This document shows, one piece after another, positions 43,888 through 53,152 of a DNA stretch of 64,000 nt. The notes beneath the pieces are model-generated. The model searched no databases, was not told the DNA's origin, and worked only from the letters and a program-made list of their open reading frames with translations. Source of the DNA: Candidatus Dormiibacterota bacterium (GTDB taxonomy: Bacteria; Vulcanimicrobiota; Vulcanimicrobiia; Vulcanimicrobiales; Vulcanimicrobiaceae); the NCBI GenBank assembly GCA_035532035.1, contig DATKRS010000009.1, positions 47,376 through 111,375 on the forward strand, in the 5' to 3' direction. How positions within the stretch are numbered: position 1 is the first letter of the stretch; each line of letters begins with the position of its first letter. Position numbers and translations under genes: made by a program.

Positions 43888-44930
43888 TCGAAGAGCCCCG
43901 CTTGTTGCGGAGCACCAGGAACGAGCGAGGCCACGCGTAAGCCGAGCAGACGCACCGGCGCACCGTTGAGCTGCGCGCGGCGCAGGCAGTGCACCGCCGC
44001 GCGAAAGATGCGGCGCGCGTCGCGCGTGGGCTCGACAAGACGCGTCTGGCGGCCGAGCGTCGAGAAGTTCGCGCGCGTGATCTTCACGCCGACGGTGCGT
44101 GCGCTGAGGTCCTCTCGCGCGAGAGCCTCCGCAATCTCCTTCGCCTGTTCGCGCAGCAGCGCCACGAGCGCGGCCTCATCGCGTACGTCGTATTCGAACG
44201 TTTCTTCGCTGGAGATCGACTTCGTCTCGCGCCCGGGCTCGACCGGTCGCGCGTCCATTCCGCGCGCGAGATCTCGTACGTGCGCGCTCCACGACCCGAA
44301 AAGTGCACGCAACGCGGCGTCCTCGAGCGCCACGAGATCCCCGATGGTGGCGACGCCGACGCTTTCGAGTTTCGCCTGCGTCTTCGGACCGATTCCCCAG
44401 AGCCGGCCGACGGAGAGCGGCGCAAGGAATGCCGCCTCTTCGCCCGGCGCGATTGCGAGCACGCCGTCCGGCTTGCAAGAATCGGACGCGATCTTCGCCA
44501 CCATCTTGCCGCTCGCAACGCCCGCGCTCACCGTGAGCCGGGTCGCAGCAAGGACCTCCGCTCGGATCGCGCGCGCGATCTCGCACGCCTCGTCGAACGC
44601 GATCTCGCCGAGCCCGACGAAAGCTTCGTCGAGAGAGAGTCCTTCGACCGGAAATCCGCGAGCGCCGAAGATCGCGAAGATCTCGCGAGAGACCGCTTTA
44701 TACGTTGCCATGCGCGGCGGAACGACGACGAGATCGGGGCACGCTTCGCGCGCGCGATAGAGCGGCACTGCGGACCGCACGCCGAACGGACGCGCTTCGT
44801 ACGAGGCTGTCAGGACGACGGCGCGGCGGCTCGATCCGGCGACCGCCAGCGGTTTTCCGCGCAGACGCGGATCGTCGCGTATCTCGACGCTGGCGTAGAA
44901 GGCGTCTACGTCGAAGTGCGCGACAAACAC
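43878..44930 (-). CDS. dinB: DNA polymerase IV (Y-family)
   Basis: 350-residue translesion polymerase. Metal-binding D7 is in AHFDVDAFYASVE; D101/E102 are in SLDEAFVGL. TASYEARPFGVRS is the fingers segment, LWGIGPKTQAKLESVGVATIGD is the helix-hairpin-helix and the little-finger domain follows. The last residues QAGLF match the beta-clamp-binding peptide. GTG start at 44930, one base after the nfo stop, so nfo and dinB form a damage-tolerance pair. Length is typical of DinB. Expected to copy past lesions with low fidelity. Confidence 0.96.
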   Translation of the reverse strand: MFVAHFDVDAFYASVEIRDDPRLRGKPLAVAGSSRRAVVLTASYEARPFGVRSAVPLYRAREACPDLVVVPPRMATYKAVSREIFAIFGARGFPVEGLSLDEAFVGLGEIAFDEACEIARAIRAEVLAATRLTVSAGVASGKMVAKIASDSCKPDGVLAIAPGEEAAFLAPLSVGRLWGIGPKTQAKLESVGVATIGDLVALEDAALRALFGSWSAHVRDLARGMDARPVEPGRETKSISSEETFEYDVRDEAALVALLREQAKEIAEALAREDLSARTVGVKITRANFSTLGRQTRLVEPTRDARRIFRAAVHCLRRAQLNGAPVRLLGLRVASLVPGAPQQAGLFDQM

Positions 44931-44931
44931 G

Positions 44932-45780
44932 TTACACCATGGCGGCGCCGCGCGCGATGGTCGCGATCGTCTGCATGTTGCGCGCGTCGTCCTCGTCGCT
45001 GCCGGGCGTCTCGAGGATCGCGGTCTTTTCGCTCAGCTCCGGACGAGCGAGCAACGCGCGAAAACCTTCGACGCCGATGTTGCCGTCGCCGATGTGCCAG
45101 TGCCGGTCGCGATTGGCGCCGAGCGGAACCTCGGTGTCGTTGAAGTGAAAGAGATGAATCTTGTCGAGGCCGATGGATTCGGCCGCCTCATAGACGAAGC
45201 GGTCGACGCCAGCCGTCCCATTGATCTCGTAGCCTGCAGCCCAGGCGTGCGCGGTGTCGAGACAGACGCCGAGCTGCGGATGGTCGAGCGCGACGATGAA
45301 CCGTCCGAGCTCTTCGAGCGTGCCGCCGGCTAGGCTTCCGGCACCAGCAGAGTTCTCCATCACGAGGACCACGCCGGACGGAATCGTTGCGAGTACGGCC
45401 TCGAGGGCGTGACAGATTGCCGCAAAGCCCTCTTTGCGATCGCCTTTGCCGTACGAGCCGAGATGCGTGTTGACGTAGCGGATCCCGCCACGCCCCGCGA
45501 CCGCGAGGTCGGCTTCCAGCAGGCGCACCGAGCCGGCATAGATCTTTTCGTCCGCGCTTGCGAGGTTGATGAGATACGGCGTGTGCGTGACACAGGGGTC
45601 GATCCCCGCATCGCGCCGCAGTGCCGCGAACTCGTCGAGGGTTGCTTGACTCGCGACGGACGGCCGATAACTGCGCGGGTTGGTGGAGAAGACCTGCATC
45701 GCGCTGCATCCGACGGCGCGCGCGTGCGCGACTGCCGCGGCGTACCCGCCTGCGACGCGAACGTGAAGGCCTATCCTCAT
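44932..45780 (-). CDS. nfo: Endonuclease IV (AP endonuclease)
   Basis: 282-residue zinc enzyme that cuts at abasic sites. It is a TIM barrel with metal ligands in conserved segments: VTHTPYLINLAS, YVNTHLGSYG, VLVMENSAGAGSLAGG, GVCLDTAHAWAAGY, IHLFHFNDTEVPLGANRDRH, HWHIGDGNIGVEGF and AILETPG. All ligand positions appear intact. Start ATG at 45780. It is directly followed by dinB and preceded by scpB at a short distance. Together with mutY and nth it completes a base-excision-repair set in this window. Confidence 0.97.
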   Translation of the reverse strand: MRIGLHVRVAGGYAAAVAHARAVGCSAMQVFSTNPRSYRPSVASQATLDEFAALRRDAGIDPCVTHTPYLINLASADEKIYAGSVRLLEADLAVAGRGGIRYVNTHLGSYGKGDRKEGFAAICHALEAVLATIPSGVVLVMENSAGAGSLAGGTLEELGRFIVALDHPQLGVCLDTAHAWAAGYEINGTAGVDRFVYEAAESIGLDKIHLFHFNDTEVPLGANRDRHWHIGDGNIGVEGFRALLARPELSEKTAILETPGSDEDDARNMQTIATIARGAAMV

Positions 45781-45787
45781 GGGCGAA

Positions 45788-46393
45788 TCAGGACGTGATC
45801 GGAAGTTCGAGCGGCTGGCCGGATTCGAGCTCGAGCGTCGGCAAGTCGTCGAGGGAGCGCAGCCCGAAGGACTCCAGAAAGAGCGGCGTCGTCTTGTACA
45901 GCAACGGACGCCCGACGACTTCCTTGCGACCGGCTTCCGCGACGAGGTTGCGGTCGAGCAGCGTCGAGACGACGCTGTCGGAGTTGACGCCGCGAATCGC
46001 CTCGATCTCGCTCTTGGTCACCGGCTGCATGTGCGCGACGATTGCCAGCGTCTCGAGCGCTTGCACGGAGAGGTTGTTCTTCGGGGGTAGGAGGTAGGCC
46101 TCGACCGCGCCGCGCACGAGCGGCGACGTCGCAAAACGGTAGCCCCCGCCGGCCTCGCGCACGACGATGCCGCGTTCCGCGTACTCCTCTTCCAGACGCT
46201 GTAACGCGAGCGCGACGGCCTTTTCATCCTCGCCGACGAGTTTCGCGATGCGCTTGGTCTCGAGCGGTTCGCTTGCGACAAAGAGCAGCGCTTCGATCGC
46301 GCCTCTGATGCGGTCGGCGGCGGCGTGCAGGGCCTCGCCGTCACCGTGCGATTCGATGGGGTCGAAAGGAACGACGTGCTCTTCGATCGGCAT
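45788..46393 (-). CDS. scpB: Segregation and condensation protein B
   Basis: 201-residue kleisin-associated winged-helix protein of the SMC-ScpAB condensin complex. It has two winged-helix domains: IRGAIEALLFVASEPLETKRIAKLV and later VQALETLAIVAHMQPVTKSEIEAIRGVNSDSVVSTL, followed by EVVGRPLLYKTTPLFLESFGL, the standard second domain. It is eight bases after scpA. The tail is acidic. SMC itself is not in the window. Confidence 0.94.
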   Translation of the reverse strand: MPIEEHVVPFDPIESHGDGEALHAAADRIRGAIEALLFVASEPLETKRIAKLVGEDEKAVALALQRLEEEYAERGIVVREAGGGYRFATSPLVRGAVEAYLLPPKNNLSVQALETLAIVAHMQPVTKSEIEAIRGVNSDSVVSTLLDRNLVAEAGRKEVVGRPLLYKTTPLFLESFGLRSLDDLPTLELESGQPLELPITS

Positions 46394-46401
46394 TCGACTT
46401 C

Positions 46402-47169
46402 TCAGCGCTCTCGAGCGACGGGCAGCAGGAGAATATCATCGAATGCGGCGGGCTGCTCGTAGGCGACGCGCCGGCGTCGCACGAGCTCCAGCACCGCGAG
46501 AAACGTCGCGATGATGATCTCGCGCGTGGCGCCGAGCTCGCGGCAAAGCGTAGAGAACAACACCTCGCCGCGCTCCTTCAACGCGCGCGTGATGTAATCC
46601 ATCTGCGCGAGCACCGAGATTCGTTCCGCCGCGATCGAGCGCTTTTCGGGCCGGGCCTCCCGAAGCATGGCGATGAAGGCGCGATTGAGTTTTTCGACGT
46701 CGATGCGGTAGCGCTGAACGAGCGCGCTCGATGGGTCGCCGGATTCGCGGGTAAAAAAGCCCGCAGCTTCGTGCTGACGCGCGCGCAGGTCGTCGCCGAG
46801 CTCACGATACTTCGAATACGCGATGAGCCGCCGGCGCAGCCGCTCCTCGACTTCCTCGGGCGACTCGCCCTCTTCAGCGAGAAACTCATTGGGAACCGGC
46901 GGCAGCAGCGCCCGCGATTTGAGGAAGACGAGCGTCGCGGCGATGACCAGGTACTCGGCCGCCACCTCCACGTCGAGTTCTTCCATCATCGAAACGTACG
47001 CGAGATACTGTTCGGCGACGGAGGCGAGAGGCACGGTGGCGATATCGAGCTGCTGCTCCTTGACGAGATGCAAGAGCAAATCGAGCGGTCCGTCGAAGAC
47101 GTCGAACCGTACCACACACGAGGACTGATCCGTTTCCCGCGCCTCCGCTACGGCGGATTCGCCGTTCAA
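46402..47169 (-). CDS. scpA: Segregation and condensation protein A
   Basis: 255-residue kleisin that bridges SMC heads. VVRFDVFDGPLDLLLHLVKEQ is the family's N-terminal SMC-binding helix, LDIATVPLASVAEQYLAYV follows, then AAEYLVIAATLVFLKSRALLPP and a C-terminal winged helix (VLFSTLCRELGATREIIIATFLAVLELVRRRRV). TTG at 47169 is selected because it overlaps the NUDIX stop as TTGA, a frequent coupling form; GTG at 47115 would remove an 18-residue leader and is also possible. The much longer upstream frame lies in the NUDIX gene and is not used. Confidence 0.93.
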   Translation of the reverse strand: MNGESAVAEARETDQSSCVVRFDVFDGPLDLLLHLVKEQQLDIATVPLASVAEQYLAYVSMMEELDVEVAAEYLVIAATLVFLKSRALLPPVPNEFLAEEGESPEEVEERLRRRLIAYSKYRELGDDLRARQHEAAGFFTRESGDPSSALVQRYRIDVEKLNRAFIAMLREARPEKRSIAAERISVLAQMDYITRALKERGEVLFSTLCRELGATREIIIATFLAVLELVRRRRVAYEQPAAFDDILLLPVARER

Positions 47170-47645
47170 GAGCTCTTCTGCTCGACCGCGGGCACGATGC
47201 TCGGCGGCTCCCCGAAGGCTGCTGGATTCTTCGCCAGATAGTCGAGCGCCAAATCGACGAGGCGCTTCTCGTTCACGTATTTGAGCGTACGGCGCGCCTC
47301 GGCGATTTCGAACCACCGGCACTCCTCGACTTCATGATCGTGATTGTCGGCTTCGCCCGACAGGTAGCGCATGAGATAGAACGTGACGCTCTTGCGGTGC
47401 TTGGCCTTGCCGACGTAGAACCAGAACGATATCTCGTTCAAGCGCGTGATGATCTCGCCCCAGCAGCCCGTCTCCTCGCGAACCTCACGCAGCGCCGCTT
47501 GCTCGTGCGTTTCGTGCCGCTCCACGTGGCCTTTGGGCAGCGTCCAAATACGGGGAGAGCGGCGCCCGATGAGAAGGGCATCGTAGCCCGACTCGTGGCG
47601 ACGCAGCACCAAGCCCCCTGCCGAGACCTCGTACTTGATCCGCAT
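47166..47645 (-). CDS. NUDIX hydrolase
   Basis: 159-residue pyrophosphohydrolase. The NUDIX box is GHVERHETHEQAALREVREETGCWG in outline: G at the start, then the REVREETG core, matching Gx5Ex7REUxEExGU. KYEVSAGGLVLRR is the usual opening strand. Family substrates are nucleoside diphosphates linked to other groups, such as Ap4A or oxidised dNTPs; no specificity residue can be read with confidence. It heads the scpA-scpB-nfo-dinB strand. A TATAAT hexamer lies 69 bases upstream of the start. Confidence 0.9.
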   Translation of the reverse strand: MRIKYEVSAGGLVLRRHESGYDALLIGRRSPRIWTLPKGHVERHETHEQAALREVREETGCWGEIITRLNEISFWFYVGKAKHRKSVTFYLMRYLSGEADNHDHEVEECRWFEIAEARRTLKYVNEKRLVDLALDYLAKNPAAFGEPPSIVPAVEQKSS

Positions 47646-47713
47646 GATATCTACCTAAAACCGCCTTCAGAGATATGAGGAGGCGCCTCGACCGCGCCCC
47701 TTCGCCTACCTCC

Positions 47714-47719
47714 ATTATA
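47714..47719 (-). promoter_or_regulatory. Consensus -10 (TATAAT) upstream of NUDIX-scpA
   Basis: TATAAT on the minus strand, 69 bases before the NUDIX start codon. No good -35 hexamer is found 16-18 bases upstream; the nearest TTGG is too close. It is the best promoter candidate for the NUDIX-scpA-scpB run. Confidence 0.4.
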
Positions 47720-47767
47720 GCGGCTACCGCCAAGAAGGCCTCCAGTGTTCGTATCCCGCTTCCCCCC

Positions 47768-47796
47768 TTGCTCGAGCGAACAAACTAGCTTAATCT
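47768..47796 (+). promoter_or_regulatory. Promoter of the toxin-antitoxin pair
   Basis: TTGCTC (47768-47773) and TAATCT (47791-47796) are separated by 17 bases. The start codon of the antitoxin follows nine bases after the -10, so the transcript would have almost no leader; no Shine-Dalgarno is present. Two CTAG palindromes (47785 and 47799 areas) flank the -10 and could be autoregulation sites. Confidence 0.55.
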
Positions 47797-47805
47797 ACTA
47801 GATAG

Positions 47806-48455
<650 letters not shown>

Positions 48456-48491
48456 CAAACAGTTTTGCGCTTGTGACGCCTCTCTAGTGCG

Positions 48492-48830
48492 ATGATTCAC
48501 GTTCCAATCCTTCCCGCGGGCCTTCCGGCCGGAGCGACGCCCGTTCAGCTCTTTCACGCGGGGAGGAGCCTAATCGCAATAACGTACGATCTGCCCGGCG
48601 CCTGGCGTCGATCGCACCATCTGCTCTATATTTTCATCGCGAACGCAGCAACGCTGAAAATCAACGGCGAGGCGCCATGGCCACGCGTCTCTTTGCGGCT
48701 CGCCAGTGAAAGGATGAAGATTATGCGCGTCTGGCAACGCGGTCAGGAGGTGGTGATCGTCGTCTCCAACGGGCCCACACAAGCGGAGCTTGCGCACATC
48801 AAGAGCGCGATGGAAAGCGAAGCTCACTAG
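48492..48830 (+). CDS. Hypothetical protein
   Basis: 112-residue frame after the toxin gene, in the same orientation. It has a beta-rich pattern (GATPVQLFHAGRSLIAITYD, LLYIFIANAATLKING) and a C-terminal helix (TQAELAHIKSAMESEAH). No family recognised. The codon pattern is not strongly coding and no Shine-Dalgarno is seen, so it may be a small cytoplasmic protein or only an open frame. Confidence 0.45.
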   Translation: MIHVPILPAGLPAGATPVQLFHAGRSLIAITYDLPGAWRRSHHLLYIFIANAATLKINGEAPWPRVSLRLASERMKIMRVWQRGQEVVIVVSNGPTQAELAHIKSAMESEAH

Positions 48831-48850
48831 GGAAGCTAGCCTTGTCGGCG

Positions 48851-50329
48851 CTACGTTTCGGGTGGCAGAGGCGGGCGCCAACGTAGATCGGGCTGGCGGG
48901 CGGCGCGCGTCTCATCGACGCGGCCCACGACGGTCGTGACCGGTGCGTCGAAGAGCTCCTGCGGGTCGGATTGCGCCGCCGCGACGATCTCGCGCAGGGC
49001 GGCAACGAACTCGTCGAGCGTCTCCTTCGACTCCGTCTCGGTCGGCTCGATCATCAAACACTCCGGCACGATCAGCGGAAAGTAGACGGTCGGCGCCATG
49101 AAACCGCGGTCGAGCAGCGCCTTGGCGATGTCGAGCGCGCGCACGCCGGTCTTCTTTTTGAGGCTCTGCGCCGACGCGACGAACTCGTGCCGGCAGACCT
49201 CCGGATACGGCGTCTCGAGAAACTCGGCGATCTTCACGCGCAGGTAGTTTGCATTGAGCACGGCGTACTGCGACACGTTCGCGAGCCCTTCGGCACCGTT
49301 GGCGTAGAGATAGGCCAGCGCCCGCACGGCATGCGCGAAGTTCGACCAAAACGAGCGCACGGGCCCGATCGATTTCGGCCGGTCGAAGTCGAGGCGATAA
49401 CGATCTGCGTCGCGCACGACGTAGGGCGTCGGAAGATACTCGACCAAATGCGGCGCGACGCCGAGCGGCCCGTGTCCGGCTCCGCCGCCGCCGTGCGGAA
49501 TGGTGAACGTCTTGTGCGTGTTCAGGTGCATGAGATCGAAGCCCATGTCACCAGGACGCGTGTTGCCCATCAGCGCGTTCGCGTTGGCACCGTCGTAGTA
49601 CATGAGGCCGCCCGCCTCGTGAACGGCGTCGGCGATCTCGTGGATGCGCTCTTCGAAGAGGCCGAGCGTATTCGGATTCGTCATCATGCAGACTGCGGCG
49701 TCCGCGCCGAGCACGGCGCGAATCTCGGCGGGATCGACCCGGCCGCGCGCGTCGCTCTTCACCGAGACGACGGTGAAGCCGGCCATCGTCGCCGATGCCG
49801 GGTTCGTTCCGTGCGCGGTGTCCGGTACGATAACTTTGTCTCGTTTCGTCTCACCGCGATCCTTGAAGTATTTCTTCGCGATCAAGAGCGCGGCGAGCTC
49901 GGCTTGCGCGCCCGCCGCCGGATTCAACGAGAACGCCGCCATACCGAAGAGCGAGCAGAAGCTGCGCTCGAGCTCGTGCATTACCTGTAGCGCGCCTTGT
50001 GCGAGCTCGTCGGGAACGAACGGGTGCAGCTCCGCGAACTCGCGCAGGTTCGCGAGCGCATCGTTGATCCGCGGGTTGTACTTCATGGTGCACGACCCGA
50101 GCGGATAGAACCCTAAATCGATGCCGAACGTGCGCTGCGAGAGGCGCGTGTAATGACGCACGACGTCGAGCTCGGTGTTGTCCGGAAGCGGCAAATCGTC
50201 GCGCAGCGTGCTCGCGGGCATGAAGCTTTGGAGAGGCTTCCCATGCTCGACGTAGCGGGTCGCTCGGCCCGTCTGCCCCGTCGCGAAGATCAGCGGGGAT
50301 GCGGTACGATCAGATGCCTGCGCCGACAC
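48851..50329 (-). CDS. gcvPB: Glycine dehydrogenase (decarboxylating) subunit 2
   Basis: 492-residue PLP subunit of the two-part P protein, which removes CO2 from glycine and loads the aminomethyl group onto the H protein. GFYPLGSCTMKYNPRIND is the N-terminal segment; the Schiff-base lysine is in LMHLNTHKTFTIPHGGGGAG, and VPDTAHGTNPASATMAGF is the substrate/PLP loop. The GTG start at 50329 lies within the last codons of gcvPA (20-base overlap). It is the last gene of the gcvT-gcvH-gcvPA-gcvPB run. Confidence 0.96.
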   Translation of the reverse strand: MSAQASDRTASPLIFATGQTGRATRYVEHGKPLQSFMPASTLRDDLPLPDNTELDVVRHYTRLSQRTFGIDLGFYPLGSCTMKYNPRINDALANLREFAELHPFVPDELAQGALQVMHELERSFCSLFGMAAFSLNPAAGAQAELAALLIAKKYFKDRGETKRDKVIVPDTAHGTNPASATMAGFTVVSVKSDARGRVDPAEIRAVLGADAAVCMMTNPNTLGLFEERIHEIADAVHEAGGLMYYDGANANALMGNTRPGDMGFDLMHLNTHKTFTIPHGGGGAGHGPLGVAPHLVEYLPTPYVVRDADRYRLDFDRPKSIGPVRSFWSNFAHAVRALAYLYANGAEGLANVSQYAVLNANYLRVKIAEFLETPYPEVCRHEFVASAQSLKKKTGVRALDIAKALLDRGFMAPTVYFPLIVPECLMIEPTETESKETLDEFVAALREIVAAAQSDPQELFDAPVTTVVGRVDETRAARQPDLRWRPPLPPET

Positions 50330-51668
50330 GCACGACCTCCTCCAGCGCTGCCCCGAGCTTCGCGATCTCGTCCGACGTCGTGAGCTCGGTCGCGGTCATG
50401 AGTACGCACGTCGCGTACTCCGGATACCACCGCCCGAGATCGAGGCCGCCGAGGATGCCGCGCGCGCGCAGTGCGCCGAGCACCTCGCCCGCCGGGCGCC
50501 CGACGTCGGCGACGAATTCGTTGAAGAACGGCACGGAGAATGCCAGCCGAACCCCTGCGTTCGCAACCGCCGTCGCGAGTTCGCGCGAACGCTCGAGGTT
50601 GAGTGCGGCGACGTCGCGCAATCCCGTCTTTCCGAGGAGCGCCAGGTAGATCGTGGCGATGAGCGCGCAGTGCGCTTGGTTCGTGCAGATGTTCGACGTC
50701 GCGCGCTCGCGCCGGATGTGTTGCTCGCGCGCCTGCAGCGTCAGAACGTACGCGGTGCGGCCCGCGTTGTCGACGCTCTTGCCGACGAGCCGGCCGGGAA
50801 TGCGCCGCACGTGCTCGTCCTTCGTCGCGATAAACCCGACGTACGGACCGCCGTAGGCCAGCGGCACGCCGAAGGACTGCGCCTCTCCGGCGACGATCTG
50901 CGCGCCCCAGGAACTCGGCGTCGCCAGAGCCGCGAGCGCGAGCGCCTCCGCAACGACCGCGATCGGTACGGCGCCGCGTTCGAGCACCGCACGCAGCGCA
51001 TCCGCGTCGAGCGTGTCGACGTTGCCGAAAAAGTTCGGTGACTGCAGGGCGACGCCGGCGTATTCGTACGATGCGACAGCGTCGGCCAGCGCGCGTAGAT
51101 CCGTCGTGCCATCGGCGGCGAGCGGGATCTCGTCGACGAGGACGTCGAGTCCGTCGCAGTAGGTGCGCAGGACCGCGCGGTAGTTGGGGTGCACGGCGCG
51201 GGAGACGAGAAAGCGGTGTCTTCCCGTTGCGTTGATCGTCATGATCGCGCTCTCCGCGAGCGCCGTCGCTCCATCGTAGACGGAGGCGTCCGCGACGTCC
51301 ATCCCGGTGAGCAGGCAGATATAGGTCTGCCACTCGTAGATCGCCTGCAGATACCCCTGAGAGACTTCGGCCTGATATGGCGTGTACGCCGTCAAGAACT
51401 CGCCGCGCATTGCAAGCGCTGCGATCGCCGGCGGAGCGTAGTGCCGGTATGCGCCGCCGCCGAGAAAGGAGACGAGGTCGACGCCCGTGTTACGCTTGGC
51501 GAGCCGCTCGATGCGGCGGCGAATCTGGTACTCCGGCAGCGCCGGAACGATGTCGAGCTTCGCGCGCAGCTTCAGCTCCTCGGGGACCTGCAGCAATGCA
51601 TCGATCGACTCGACGCCGACGGCCTCGAGCATCGCATCGATATCGGCCTGGGTGTGGGGCGTGTACAA
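50310..51668 (-). CDS. gcvPA: Glycine dehydrogenase (decarboxylating) subunit 1
   Basis: 452-residue subunit of the split P protein; it pairs with GcvPB. MYTPHTQADIDAMLEAVGV is the characteristic opening, SFLGGGAYRHYAPPAI and EFLTAYTPYQAEVSQGYLQA the core motifs, and ICTNQAHCALIATIYLALLG is the C-terminal family block. TTG at 51668 is chosen because it follows the gcvH stop by three bases and gives exactly the family start. The split P form is typical of Firmicutes, Thermotogae and related lineages, unlike the fused P protein of Proteobacteria. Confidence 0.95.
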   Translation of the reverse strand: MYTPHTQADIDAMLEAVGVESIDALLQVPEELKLRAKLDIVPALPEYQIRRRIERLAKRNTGVDLVSFLGGGAYRHYAPPAIAALAMRGEFLTAYTPYQAEVSQGYLQAIYEWQTYICLLTGMDVADASVYDGATALAESAIMTINATGRHRFLVSRAVHPNYRAVLRTYCDGLDVLVDEIPLAADGTTDLRALADAVASYEYAGVALQSPNFFGNVDTLDADALRAVLERGAVPIAVVAEALALAALATPSSWGAQIVAGEAQSFGVPLAYGGPYVGFIATKDEHVRRIPGRLVGKSVDNAGRTAYVLTLQAREQHIRRERATSNICTNQAHCALIATIYLALLGKTGLRDVAALNLERSRELATAVANAGVRLAFSVPFFNEFVADVGRPAGEVLGALRARGILGGLDLGRWYPEYATCVLMTATELTTSDEIAKLGAALEEVVRVGAGI

Positions 51669-51671
51669 GGC

Positions 51672-52052
51672 TTACTCGGCGATGAGCTTTTCGTAGTCGC
51701 GAACGGAAAGCAGATTCTTCGCTTCCGCCGGATCCTTGAGCTTGAGCCGCAAGAACCAGCCCGCGCCGAACGGATCGCGGTTGACCGCGGCCGGATCGTT
51801 TTCGAGCGCTGCGTTGACCTCTTCGATTTCACCAGAGATCGGCGTGAAGAGGTCGGAGACCGCCTTCACCGACTCCACGACGCCGATATTCCCGAACTGT
51901 TCGACCTGCTTCCCCGGCTTCGGCAGCTCGACGTAGACGATGTCGCCGAGAGAGTTCTGCGCGTAATCCGTGATGCCGATCACCGCGCGATCGCCCTCGA
52001 TGCGAACCCACTCGTGTTCCTTGCTGTAGAGCAACTGCTCCGGCTGCGCCAC
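51672..52052 (-). CDS. gcvH: Glycine cleavage system H protein
   Basis: 126-residue lipoyl carrier. SKEHEWVRIEGDRAVIGITDYAQN opens the hybrid beta-barrel, and VESVKAVSDLFTPISGE contains the lysine that receives the lipoyl group. The C-terminus DYEKLIAE is standard. The GTG start shares one base with the gcvT stop. It needs LipB/LipA for loading and Lpd for reoxidation, all encoded at 9.6-12.5 kb. Confidence 0.97.
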   Translation of the reverse strand: MAQPEQLLYSKEHEWVRIEGDRAVIGITDYAQNSLGDIVYVELPKPGKQVEQFGNIGVVESVKAVSDLFTPISGEIEEVNAALENDPAAVNRDPFGAGWFLRLKLKDPAEAKNLLSVRDYEKLIAE

Positions 52053-53152
52053 TAACGACTCCTCTTGTAGAACGGCATGGCGACGACGCGCGCGTCGTGC
52101 CGCGTGCCACGAATCTCGACCGCAACCGTGGTTCCGATGGTTGCAGCATCGCGCTCGAGTAGTGCGGTCGCGACGTTGGTTCCTCCCCCTACCGACGGGG
52201 CGAAGGAGCCGCTGCGCACTTCGCCGACGCGCCGGTCCCCGGCGTAGACCGGATAGCCCTCGCGCGCCGGCGTGCGCCCGGCCATGGCGAGCCCGGCGAT
52301 CCGCGCGTAGTCGTCACGTTCGAGTTGCTGGGCGAGTGCCTCGCGGCCCGTGAACGCCGGTTTTGCCAGCTTGAGCGCCCACGCTTGACCGCCTTGCACG
52401 GGCGTGATCTCTTCGGTCAGCTCGTGTCCGTACAGCGGCATTCCGGCTTCCAAGCGCAGCACGTCGCGCGCGCCGAGACCGCAAGGCTCGAGGCCATCTC
52501 GCGCGTGCGCGCGCAGCAGCGCGTTCCAGACGTTCGAAGCGTACGCTCCGTCGACGAAGATCTCGAAGCCGTCCTCGCCGGTATAGCCGGTGCGCGCAAT
52601 GGTCGCGGGAATGCCCTCCACTTCCGTCTCGGCGCAGAAATAGTAGCGCATCGCCGCGAGATCGTCGTCGACGTGCGGCTGCAGCATCGCCACCGAAGCG
52701 GGGCCTTGAATCGCAACGAGCGCATCTTCACCGTGACGGTTCTCCATGCGCACGCCGGAAGGCCGGTTGGAGAGCAGCTCCCACATTTTGCTCGCGTTTG
52801 AGGCGTTGACCACGAGGAGCCAATGGTCGTCGGCGAGGCGGTAGAAGATCGTGTCGTCGTGCGTTCCGCCGCGCTCGTTGCAGAAGATGTTGTACCGCGC
52901 TTGCATCGGCTTCATCGATGCGACGGCATTGATCGTCAGGGTGTCCGCCCATGAAGCGACCTGCTCGCCGCTCAAGCGAAACTGCCCCATGTGCGAAAGG
53001 TCGAAGAGTCCGGCGCGATTTCTGACCGCGTCGTGCTCCTTGAGCACGCTCGTGTACTGCACCGGCATCTCGAACCCGCCGAACTCGACCATCCGCGCAC
53101 CGATCTTCACGTGCTCGTCGTAGAGCGCGGTTCGCCGTGCCGTCTGATTCAT
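52052..53152 (-). CDS. gcvT: Glycine cleavage system T protein (aminomethyltransferase)
   Basis: 366-residue folate enzyme that releases ammonia from the aminomethyl-lipoyl group and makes methylene-tetrahydrofolate. TALYDEHVKIGARMVEFGGFEMPVQY is the N-terminal folate/H-protein region. GLFDLSHMGQFRLSGEQ is the segment with the catalytic aspartate, and RTGYTGEDGFEIFV and LRLEAGMPLYGHEL are family blocks. ATG at 53152 matches the family start; the preceding frame inside the thioesterase gene is not used. It follows the thioesterase with a four-base overlap and precedes gcvH. Confidence 0.96.
   Translation of the reverse strand: MNQTARRTALYDEHVKIGARMVEFGGFEMPVQYTSVLKEHDAVRNRAGLFDLSHMGQFRLSGEQVASWADTLTINAVASMKPMQARYNIFCNERGGTHDDTIFYRLADDHWLLVVNASNASKMWELLSNRPSGVRMENRHGEDALVAIQGPASVAMLQPHVDDDLAAMRYYFCAETEVEGIPATIARTGYTGEDGFEIFVDGAYASNVWNALLRAHARDGLEPCGLGARDVLRLEAGMPLYGHELTEEITPVQGGQAWALKLAKPAFTGREALAQQLERDDYARIAGLAMAGRTPAREGYPVYAGDRRVGEVRSGSFAPSVGGGTNVATALLERDAATIGTTVAVEIRGTRHDARVVAMPFYKRSR

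Noticed and set aside
48570..48881. 103-codon frame antisense to the hypothetical ORF after the toxin
   Set aside because: No start signal, no family and it runs into gcvPB's 3' region; neither frame is strongly coding, and the plus-strand one fits the local gene direction better.
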